This document shows, one piece after another, positions 5,446 to 11,133 of a DNA stretch of 11,133 nt. Origin of the DNA: Prado023 sp036375875 (GTDB taxonomy: Bacteria > Actinomycetota > Actinomycetes > S36-B12 > CAIYMF01); assembly GCA_036375875.1 (NCBI GenBank), contig DASVBK010000110.1:1-11133 (forward strand). The letters run 5' to 3'. The notes under the pieces were generated by a model. It searched no databases and was not told where the DNA came from. It worked only from the letters and a program-made list of their open reading frames with translations. A program made the translations under genes and the position numbers. Position 1 is the stretch's first letter, and every line of letters begins with the position of its first letter.

Positions 5446-5506
5446 CGCAGCCTGCTTGTGCCGGAGCTGACGCAGCCTGCCTGTCTCCCGGAGCTGACGC
5501 AGCGCG
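5432..5506. repeat. Three-copy direct repeat derived from the 3' end of the VOC gene
   Basis: The core CCGGAGCTGACGCAG occurs exactly at 5436-5450, 5461-5475 and 5488-5502. The first two copies belong to 25-bp units (5432-5456, 5457-5481) that differ at one base; the third unit is diverged outside the core. Unit 1 contains the last codons and TGA of the VOC gene. The later copies lie in the convergent intergenic gap, shifted by 25 and 27 bp and so out of frame. The inside sequence GCTG-ACG-CAGC is a hyphenated inverted repeat. Confidence 0.8.
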
Positions 5507-5541
5507 TACCCGCGGAGCCCCTCCCCGGGCCCCCTCCGAAC

Positions 5542-5555
5542 GAGCAGTGGTGCTC
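5542..5555 (-). terminator. Possible stem-loop terminator of the MMPL transporter gene
   Basis: GAGCA (5542-5546) and TGCTC (5551-5555) form a 5-bp stem with a 4-nt loop, 5 nt after the stop of the minus-strand transporter gene. There is no T-tract. The assignment rests on position only and is tentative. Confidence 0.3.
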
Positions 5556-5560
5556 CTGGC

Positions 5561-7807
5561 TCAGTGCGCCACGCCGATGCGATCGTGCAGCCGCCGCAAC
5601 GGCCCCGGTGCCCACCAGTTCCACTCGCCCAGCAGCGTCATCGTCGCGGGCACGAGGATGATCCGCACGAGCGTGGCATCGACGAGCACCGCGACGGCGA
5701 GCGCGACCCCGGTCTGCTTGATCGCGAGCAGGTCGCCCAGCACGAAGCCGGCGAACACCACGACGATGAGCAGCGCGGCCGAGGTGATGATCCGGCCGGT
5801 GCGCTGCAGCCCGAGCCGCACGGCATCGTCGTTGCCGTGCCCGGCGTCGTGGAACTCCTTGATGCGTGAGAGCAGGAACACCTCGTAGTCCATCGACAGC
5901 CCGAACGCGAACGCGAAGATGATCACCGGCAGCGTCGACTCGATGCCGCCCGCCGACGAGAACCCGAGCAGGCCCTCGAGCCGGCCGTCCTGGAAGATCA
6001 GCACGAGGATGCCGAAGGTCGCCCCCAGGCTCAGCAGGTTCATCAGCAGCGCCTTGATCGGGATCAGCACCGACCCGGTCAGCAGGAACAGCAGCACGAA
6101 CGTGGCCAGCACGACGAAGCCCAGGGCGATCGGCACGTCGTCGCGCAGCTGGGTCCGGTAGTCCACGAGGATCGCCGCCTGGCCGGTGACCCAGGTCTGC
6201 GGCGACGGCGGCCGGGCCTGGCGTACCTCGCGGACCACGTCGGCGGCGTCAGCCTCGCTGGTCACCACCCCGAACTGTGCGACGTCGCCGGTGACCGTCA
6301 CCTCGCCCACCCGCTCGACGCCGGGCAGCTCGGCCACCGAGCCGGCGAGCGACTCCAGGGCCGCGCGATCCGAGGTGGCTGCCACGACGCGGACCGTGGG
6401 AGCCGTGAGCAGCGGGTAGTCGGCCTCGATCTGCTCGTAGGCCTGGCGCTGGAAGTTGTCCGGCGGCAGCAGGCCCACCCCCGAGCTCACCAGGTTCATC
6501 CGCCACGCCGGCAGCGACAGCACGATGAGCGCGGTCGCGACGCCCAGGAACGCCAGCCAGGGCCGGCGCTGCACCTTGCTGGCCCAGCGCGCGAACCAGC
6601 CGTCGTCGGAGGGGGAGTGGTCGAACGCGCCGGCGAACCGCCGGAACCCCGGCCAGGCCGACAGCGTGCCGGCGCCGGCCACGTGCTTGGTGCCCAGCAC
6701 GAGCAGCGCGGGGACGAAGGTGGTGGCCACCACCACGGCGATCACGACGACGCTCACCGCGCCGGCGCCGACCGAGCGGATGATCGTCATGTCGATGAAC
6801 ATCAGCCCAGTCACGGCGATCGCCACGGTGATGCCGCTGAAGATCACCGTGCGCCCGGCGGTGGCCATGGTCACCGCCATCGCGCGCTGGCGGATCTCCG
6901 GGGGCACATCCTCGTGGCCGCCCTCGGAGAGGTCCCAGAGCTCGTGCATCTGCTCGCGGTAGCGCGAGACCATGAGCAGCGAGTAGTCGATGCACAGCCC
7001 CAGGCCCAGCACCGTGACGACGTTGACCACCGTGATGTCCAGGTCGATCACGTAGGTGAACAGCAGCAGCGACATGAGGCCGCCCGCGATCGAGGCGATC
7101 GCCCCGGCCAGCGGGACGCCCGCGGCGGCGAACCCGCCGAAGATCAGCACCATGATGAGCAGGCTGATGGGCAGCGAGATGCCCTCGCCCTTCTTCAGGT
7201 CGGCCTCGACCTGGTCGGTGATCTCCGACACGAGCTCGGACTGCGCGGTCACCTGGACCGTGGAGCCGGGGACGCGGGTCGGCAGCCCCCACAGCCGCAC
7301 CTGCACCTCGTCCTCGACGGCAGCCAGCTGCTCCGCATCGAGCACCGGGTCCAGCAGCACCGTGAAGAGCGCACCGTCGCCGCCCGTGGCGATCGCGGCC
7401 GGGCCGACCGTGCTCGGGCTCACGACCTGGGCGACGCCGGGGATGGCGCCCAGCTCGGCGGTGACCTGCGCGAACGCGGCCTGGTTGGCCGGCGCGCTCG
7501 GATCGAGGCCGCGCCAGTCTGCCTGCAGGCTCGTGCGCGCCGGATCGTTGGCGGCGAGCAGGTCGCGACCCTCGAGCGCCTCACCCGCGACGACCGGCTC
7601 GCCCAGCTCGAGCCGCGAGAAGAGGGAGGGCCCGCCCACGCCAAGGGCGGCCACCAGGTAGCCGACCACGGTGAGCAGGACGCTGACGAGCACGACCCAG
7701 CGGGCGTGGCGGGCCATGGCCACGCCGTGTCGGGCCAGGATGCCGTGCGGCGCTTGCGTGACGCCCGCCTCCGGCTCCGCCTGGGTCCGTGCCGCTTCCA
7801 CCACCAC
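5561..7807 (-). CDS. MMPL-family (RND-type) membrane transporter
   Basis: The protein is about 748 residues with the MmpL/RND plan: TM1 near residues 36-54, a periplasmic-side loop, a block of five helices, an internal repeat of the same plan, and a C-terminal helix block, about 12 helices in all. Both halves carry the family signature before a conserved Arg: GLCIDYSLLMVSRYRE (Asp274) and FGLSMDYEVFLLSRIKE (Asp640). In MmpL proteins the Asp-Tyr pairs in TM4 and TM10 relay protons, so this should be a proton-driven exporter of lipids, siderophores or drugs. The substrate is unknown. The frame is open to 8089, overlapping the divergent ABC gene. I take the GTG at 7805-7807 because GAGGA lies 7 nt ahead and it leaves a normal N-terminus; GTGs at 7804 and 7801 and the ATG at 7717 are alternatives. 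The gene is divergent from the ABC pair at 7926, across a 118-bp gap. Confidence 0.9.
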   Translation of the reverse strand: MVVEAARTQAEPEAGVTQAPHGILARHGVAMARHARWVVLVSVLLTVVGYLVAALGVGGPSLFSRLELGEPVVAGEALEGRDLLAANDPARTSLQADWRGLDPSAPANQAAFAQVTAELGAIPGVAQVVSPSTVGPAAIATGGDGALFTVLLDPVLDAEQLAAVEDEVQVRLWGLPTRVPGSTVQVTAQSELVSEITDQVEADLKKGEGISLPISLLIMVLIFGGFAAAGVPLAGAIASIAGGLMSLLLFTYVIDLDITVVNVVTVLGLGLCIDYSLLMVSRYREQMHELWDLSEGGHEDVPPEIRQRAMAVTMATAGRTVIFSGITVAIAVTGLMFIDMTIIRSVGAGAVSVVVIAVVVATTFVPALLVLGTKHVAGAGTLSAWPGFRRFAGAFDHSPSDDGWFARWASKVQRRPWLAFLGVATALIVLSLPAWRMNLVSSGVGLLPPDNFQRQAYEQIEADYPLLTAPTVRVVAATSDRAALESLAGSVAELPGVERVGEVTVTGDVAQFGVVTSEADAADVVREVRQARPPSPQTWVTGQAAILVDYRTQLRDDVPIALGFVVLATFVLLFLLTGSVLIPIKALLMNLLSLGATFGILVLIFQDGRLEGLLGFSSAGGIESTLPVIIFAFAFGLSMDYEVFLLSRIKEFHDAGHGNDDAVRLGLQRTGRIITSAALLIVVVFAGFVLGDLLAIKQTGVALAVAVLVDATLVRIILVPATMTLLGEWNWWAPGPLRRLHDRIGVAH

Positions 7808-7827
7808 GGGCACATCCTCGCAAGGCG

Positions 7828-7841
7828 CGGCGATCTCGCCG
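7828..7841. promoter_or_regulatory. Palindrome in the divergent MMPL/ABC promoter region, possible operator
   Basis: CGGCGA (7828-7833) and TCGCCG (7836-7841) form a perfect inverted repeat with a 2-nt centre, 20 bp upstream of the GTG start of the MMPL gene and 84 bp upstream of the ABC ATPase start. A transporter-linked repressor could bind here, but no regulator gene lies in the window. Short GC palindromes arise easily in this base composition, so confidence is low. Confidence 0.3.
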
Positions 7842-7925
7842 TCCCCGCCCGTGCGGCTGCGATGGTGGCATGCGTCACGTCCGGTCGCGTCGCCCAGCAG
7901 CCAGCCTGCGTGGAAGGGTGGCCCC

Positions 7926-8930
7926 ATGCCTGCTCCCGGCCCCTTCGACCCGGCCGACGGCGTCGTCCAGCTCACCGGCCTGACCAAGCACTTCGGCCCC
8001 GTGCGCGCCGTCGATGACCTCACCTGCACGGTGCAGCCCGGTCGTGTCACGGGCTTCCTCGGCCCGAACGGCGCGGGCAAGACGACCACCCTCCGGCTGC
8101 TGCTCGGCCTGGCGACGCCGAACGCGGGGACGGCGACGATCGGCGGGCGCCCCTACCGCGCTCGGCGGCAGCCCGCCCGCCATGTCGGAGCCGCGCTGGA
8201 GGCAGCCAGCTTCCACCCGGGGCGCACCGCCCGTGACCACCTGCGCGTCTACGCCCCGCAGGTCGGCGTGCCCGAGTCCCGCGCCGACGAGGTGCTCGCC
8301 CAGGTCGGGCTCAGTGACGCGGCCGATCGGCGCGCCGGCGGCTTCTCGCTGGGGATGCGCCAGCGCCTCGCGCTGGCCACGACGCTGCTCGGGGACCCGC
8401 AGGTACTGCTGCTCGACGAGCCTGCGAACGGCCTGGACCCGGAGGGGATCGCGTGGCTGCGCCACTTCCTGCGCTGGCTGGCCGAACAGGGGCGCACGGT
8501 CCTGGTCTCCAGCCACGTGCTGTCCGAGGTGGAGCAGACGGTCGACGACGTGATCATCATCGCCCGGGGTCGCCTCGTGCATGCCTCGTCCCTGACGCAG
8601 CTCGAGGCCTTGGCCCGGCCTGCGGTGCGGGTCGTCAGCCCCGACGTCGAGGGCCTCGCCGCGCTGGTCCAGGAGCAGGGCTGGGCGCCGGCGACCCGGT
8701 TCGACGGACCGGGATCGGCCACCGTGTACGACCGCCGGGCCGCGGAGGTGGGCGCGGCGGCGTTCGGCCGCGGCCTGCAGCTGCACGAGCTCGCGACGGC
8801 CGACACGAGCCTCGAGGCCCTGTTCCTGCAGCTCACCGCCGATCCGCAGCCCGGCGCTGCGCCCCCGACCGGCGGCTCGCCCGGCATGACCCCACCGTCC
8901 GCGACCGCCCCGGCCGGGGGCCAGCGATGA
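7926..8930 (+). CDS. ABC-2 type exporter ATPase (BcrA/DrrA-like)
   Basis: The 334-residue protein has one nucleotide-binding domain with all key motifs: Walker A GPNGAGKTT (residues 46-54), signature FSLGMRQR (140-147), Walker B VLLLDEP (160-166, with catalytic Glu165) and the switch His197 in SSHVLSEVEQ. The Q-loop position reads GAALEAASFHPGRT, with Glu in place of Gln, as often seen in BcrA/NatA-like exporters. The C-terminal region after about residue 230 is the regulatory extension usual for this group, ending in a Pro/Gly-rich tail. The ATG at 7926 is chosen over the longer open frame (to 7671), because the upstream part lies opposite the MMPL gene. AAGGG precedes it at a usable distance. 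The stop overlaps the permease start (ATGA), so the two form one coupled exporter. It powers export of an unknown substrate at the cytosolic face of the membrane. Confidence 0.92.
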   Translation: MPAPGPFDPADGVVQLTGLTKHFGPVRAVDDLTCTVQPGRVTGFLGPNGAGKTTTLRLLLGLATPNAGTATIGGRPYRARRQPARHVGAALEAASFHPGRTARDHLRVYAPQVGVPESRADEVLAQVGLSDAADRRAGGFSLGMRQRLALATTLLGDPQVLLLDEPANGLDPEGIAWLRHFLRWLAEQGRTVLVSSHVLSEVEQTVDDVIIIARGRLVHASSLTQLEALARPAVRVVSPDVEGLAALVQEQGWAPATRFDGPGSATVYDRRAAEVGAAAFGRGLQLHELATADTSLEALFLQLTADPQPGAAPPTGGSPGMTPPSATAPAGGQR

Positions 8931-9769
8931 TCGCCGCGCTGCGCACCGAGCTGCGCAAGGTCTCGACCACCCGCACATGGTGGCTGCTGGCGCTGGTCAT
9001 GGGCGTCTACATGGTCGCGATGGCGGTCATCATGGCCGGCTCCTTCGTGCTCGCCATGCGGCAGGCCGAGGCGTCCGGCGAGCCAGCCGACATCAGCGGT
9101 GGCCTGGGGGGCGGCATGGCCGCGCCATTGGATGCGACCACCGTCGCCACCTCGGTGTACACGCTCGCCGTGGCGCTCGGCTACATCATCCCCGCGATCC
9201 TCGGGGCGCTCGTGGTCACCACGGAGTTCCGCCACCGCACGATCACGCCCACGCTGCTCGCCGAGCCCCGTCGGGGCCTGGTGCTCGGCGCGAAGCTGGT
9301 CGCGGTGATCCCGTTCGCGCTCGTCGTGGCCCTGGCCGGAGTCGTGGGTACCGTGGTGGGCGGGGCGGCGACGCTGGCCATCTTCGGCGAGCCCACGCTG
9401 CTGGCCGACCCGGAGATCCAGGGGATCATCGCCCGGCAGGTGCTGGCGCTGGTGCTCTGGGCCCTGGTGGGCGTCGGGTTCGGCTCGGTGCTGACCAACC
9501 AGGTGGCCGCGATCGTGGTGCTGCTGGCCTTCACGCAGTTCGTGGAGCCGCTGCTGCGCATCCTGCTCGCCCAGTTCGACGCGACCGAGGCTGCCAGCAA
9601 GTTCCTGCCCGGCGCCGCTGGCGAGGCGATCGCGGGCTCCAGCCTGTACGTGAGCTCGGGCTTGGCCCAGCTGCTCGAGGTCTGGCAGGGCGCCCTGGTG
9701 CTCCTCGGCTACGCGGTCCTGCTCGTGGTGATCGGGCGGCTCACCACCTTCCGGCGCGACATCGGATAG
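8927..9769 (+). CDS. ABC-2 type exporter permease
   Basis: The 280-residue protein begins with the family's cytosolic lead-in MIAALRTELRKVSTTRTWW and has about six hydrophobic segments (roughly residues 18-43, 76-98, 118-142, 163-182, 183-203 and 244-268). A loop with TTEFRHRTITPTLLAEPRR lies between helices 2 and 3; this RHxTIxxTLL pattern is typical of ABC-2 permeases paired with BcrA-like ATPases. It starts within the stop of the ATPase gene by a 4-nt overlap. Two protomers would form the membrane channel with two ATPase subunits. The substrate is unknown; lantibiotic, drug or lipid export are known for relatives. The open frame extends upstream to 8453, but only as a shadow of the ATPase gene. 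Confidence 0.9.
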   Translation: MIAALRTELRKVSTTRTWWLLALVMGVYMVAMAVIMAGSFVLAMRQAEASGEPADISGGLGGGMAAPLDATTVATSVYTLAVALGYIIPAILGALVVTTEFRHRTITPTLLAEPRRGLVLGAKLVAVIPFALVVALAGVVGTVVGGAATLAIFGEPTLLADPEIQGIIARQVLALVLWALVGVGFGSVLTNQVAAIVVLLAFTQFVEPLLRILLAQFDATEAASKFLPGAAGEAIAGSSLYVSSGLAQLLEVWQGALVLLGYAVLLVVIGRLTTFRRDIG

Positions 9770-9829
9770 CCGGGGCGAGCCCACGGGGCGCCGGGCGGCT
9801 GGTCGCGGGGGGTCCAACGTCCCTGCGAT

Positions 9830-9847
9830 TGCCCGACGAACCGGGCA
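9830..9847. promoter_or_regulatory. Perfect inverted repeat abutting the -10 of the second ABC operon, possible operator
   Basis: TGCCCG (9830-9835) and CGGGCA (9842-9847) flank a 6-nt centre and end exactly at the first base before TAGCGT (9848-9853). A repressor bound here would cover the -35/-10 spacer. The symmetry and placement are seen directly; the operator role and its protein are inferred. An intrinsic hairpin is an alternative. Confidence 0.5.
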
Positions 9848-9853
9848 TAGCGT
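9848..9853 (+). promoter_or_regulatory. Possible -10 element giving a leaderless start for the second ABC ATPase
   Basis: TAGCGT lies 7 nt before the ATG at 9861. No Shine-Dalgarno sequence precedes either that ATG or the in-frame GTG at 9852, which would fall inside the hexamer. The TAnnnT-N7-ATG layout fits leaderless transcription. A good -35 is not evident: TTGCCC at 9829 is only 13 nt away. Confidence 0.45.
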
Positions 9854-9860
9854 GAACGGT

Positions 9861-10874
9861 ATGACCACCGCCGCGCCGGCTCCCGGCATCCCTGCGCCCA
9901 CCAGCGTCGCCGCCGCGATCGAGGTCCGGGGCCTGGTGAAGCACTTCGGCAGCCTGCGCGTGCTCGACCGGCTCGACCTCACCGTGGCTCCGGGGGAGGT
10001 GCACGGGTTCCTCGGCCCGAACGGTGCCGGCAAGACCACGACCCTGCGCATCCTGCTGGGCATGCTGCGGGCCGACGCGGGCGCGCTGCGGGTGCTCGGG
10101 GCCGACCCCTGGCATGACGCGGTCGCACTGCACCGCCGCCTGGCCTACGTGCCCGGCGACGTGACCCTGTGGCCCAACCTGACCGGGGGCGAGGTCATCG
10201 ACATGCTGGGCCGGATGCGCGGGGGCCTGGACCGTGGCCGCCGCGACCAGCTCATCGAGCGGTTCGACCTGGACCCCACGAAGCGGGGGCGCACCTACTC
10301 GAAGGGCAACCGGCAGAAGGTGGCACTCGTCGCCGCCGTGGCCAGCGACGCCGAGCTGCTGCTGCTCGACGAGCCGACGGCCGGCCTCGACCCGCTCATG
10401 GACGCCACGTTCCGCGAGCACATCGCGGAGGTCCGCGCCGCTGGCCGGACGGTGCTGCTCAGCAGCCACGTGCTGTCGGAGGTCGAGGCCCTCTGCGACC
10501 GGGTGAGCATCATCCGGGCGGGCTCGGTGGTGGAGACCGGATCGTTGGCGCAGCTGCGCCACCTCACCCGGACCTCGGTCGTCGCGGAGGTCGGCACCGT
10601 CCCAGCCGGGCTCGAGCACCTGCCGGGGGTGCACGACCTGGTGATCGCCGGGCATCGGGTGACCGCCAGCGTCGAGAGCAGCGGGCTGGGCCTGTTCATG
10701 AGTGCGCTCAGCGGGGGTGGCCTGCAGGCGCTCACCACCCAGCCGCCCACCTTGGAGGAGCTGTTCCTGCGCCACTACCGCGAGGAGCTCGCCCCCGAGC
10801 AGGTGGGCCTGGCGCCGGACCGGGCGGCGGCGCCCGGGCAGCGCCCCGGCCGACGGGGGAGGCGATCGACGTGA
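9861..10874 (+). CDS. ABC-2 exporter ATPase, polyketide-antibiotic exporter type
   Basis: The 337-residue protein has Walker A GPNGAGKTT (residues 52-60), Walker B LLLLDEPTAGLDP (Asp170, Glu171) and switch His203 in SSHVLSEVEAL. Two motifs are non-standard. The Q-loop reads YVPGDVTLWPNLTGGE (96-111), with Gly99 where Gln is expected. The signature is YSKGNRQK (146-153) instead of LSGGQ. Both traits belong to the actinobacterial ATPases that pair with large duplicated permeases annotated as exporters of polyketide antibiotics; the partial permease directly downstream supports this. The start is set at the ATG because TAGCGT lies 7 nt ahead; a GTG at 9852 would add three residues. The stop overlaps the next start by 4 nt (GTGA). 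It likely drives export of a lipophilic compound. Confidence 0.92.
   Translation: MTTAAPAPGIPAPTSVAAAIEVRGLVKHFGSLRVLDRLDLTVAPGEVHGFLGPNGAGKTTTLRILLGMLRADAGALRVLGADPWHDAVALHRRLAYVPGDVTLWPNLTGGEVIDMLGRMRGGLDRGRRDQLIERFDLDPTKRGRTYSKGNRQKVALVAAVASDAELLLLDEPTAGLDPLMDATFREHIAEVRAAGRTVLLSSHVLSEVEALCDRVSIIRAGSVVETGSLAQLRHLTRTSVVAEVGTVPAGLEHLPGVHDLVIAGHRVTASVESSGLGLFMSALSGGGLQALTTQPPTLEELFLRHYREELAPEQVGLAPDRAAAPGQRPGRRGRRST
10855..10862 (+). promoter_or_regulatory. Ribosome binding site of the partial permease
   Basis: GGGGGAGG lies 8 nt before the GTG at 10871, within the 3' end of the ATPase gene. It supports this GTG as the real start. Confidence 0.6.
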
Positions 10875-11133
10875 CCACGCCCGCCCGAGGTGCGCCCGGC
10901 GCGGCCGGCGTGCTCGCGCCGGCGCCGGTCGTCGCCGAGTCGGCGGCGCGTGGGGGCTCGCCGCTGGCGGGCACCGGGCACCTGCTGCGCCTGGCCCTGC
11001 GGCGCGACCGCGTCCTGCTGCCCGCGTGGGTCCTGGGCGTCGCCGGGATGGCCACGATGTCGGCGCAGGCCACGGTCGGCCTCTACCCGGACCTGCCGGC
11101 ACGGATCGAAGCCGCGCGCGTGGTGAACGGATC
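10871..11133 (+). CDS. ABC-2 exporter permease, polyketide-antibiotic exporter type (partial, 3' end outside window)
   Basis: The first 87 codons are present and the frame is open to the window end. After an Ala/Pro-rich leader of about 30 residues come LAGTGHLLRLALRRDRVLL and a first membrane helix (LPAWVLGVAGMATMSAQA), then a loop starting VGLYPDLPARIEAARVVN. This resembles the start of the large (about 530-residue) permeases annotated as polyketide antibiotic transporters in Streptomyces and relatives, which carry about 12 helices. The GTG start overlaps the ATPase stop by 4 nt, so it is the channel partner of that ATPase. The unusually long disordered leader before the conserved start may be real or may mean that translation begins later. 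Confidence 0.8.
   Translation, partial: MTTPARGAPGAAGVLAPAPVVAESAARGGSPLAGTGHLLRLALRRDRVLLPAWVLGVAGMATMSAQATVGLYPDLPARIEAARVVNG

Noticed and set aside
5432..5506. CRISPR array
   Set aside because: The repeats are only 15 bp with 10-12 bp gaps, the first copy lies in a coding end, and no cas gene is present.
6617..8017. A 466-codon plus-strand open frame opposite the MMPL gene
   Set aside because: It is the antisense shadow of a protein with unmistakable MMPL signatures. Its own translation is a low-complexity His/Asp/Arg/Gly mixture with no membrane segment or motif.
7808..8089. N-terminal extension of the MMPL frame to an ATG-type start at 8089
   Set aside because: It would overlap the ABC ATPase gene through its Walker A region, adds a Cys/Pro/Arg-rich stretch foreign to the family, and has no ribosome binding site comparable to the one before the GTG at 7807.

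Overview
This is a very GC-rich, G/C-at-third-position chromosomal window from a high-GC bacterium, most likely an actinomycete (Actinomycetota). The signs are short intergenic gaps, ATGA/GTGA gene overlaps, GTG starts, SHOCT and DUF6325-like small proteins, and several starts that look leaderless. The genus cannot be told from the sequence. I see no rRNA, tRNA, CRISPR array, insertion sequence or prophage gene.

Layout. Positions 2-211 hold the 3' end of a multicopper oxidase (+). Positions 302-1336 hold a two-helix ion channel fused to an RCK (TrkA-type) gating domain (+), with a strong internal ribosome binding site exactly before the RCK domain. Two minus-strand genes follow: a seven-helix membrane protein with conserved-looking His/Asp/Glu residues (1385-2089) and a class I SAM methyltransferase (2170-2799). 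Divergent from these, a compact plus-strand set runs 2874-5445: a SHOCT-like small protein, a DUF6325-like protein, a uridine phosphorylase that resembles the animal UPP1 type, a SixA-type histidine phosphatase with a QHG instead of RHG motif, and a VOC/glyoxalase-fold protein.

The right half is an export region. An MMPL/RND-type 12-helix transporter lies on the minus strand (5561-7807). Divergent from it is an ABC-2 ATPase/permease pair (7926-8930, 8927-9769). A second ABC-2 exporter follows, with a complete ATPase (9861-10874) and the first 87 codons of a large permease of the polyketide-antibiotic exporter type, cut by the window end (10871-11133).

None of the gene families is novel in itself. 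The points most worth a second look are: (1) the internal start in the RCK channel, which repeats the MthK arrangement; (2) its G-to-R change in the selectivity filter; (3) recurring TAnnnT hexamers 6-7 nt before starts that lack a Shine-Dalgarno sequence; (4) a perfect inverted repeat abutting the -10 of the second ABC operon; (5) a tandem repeat made from the 3' end of the VOC gene; and (6) the His-rich seven-helix membrane protein of unknown function. No entirely new multi-gene system is evident.
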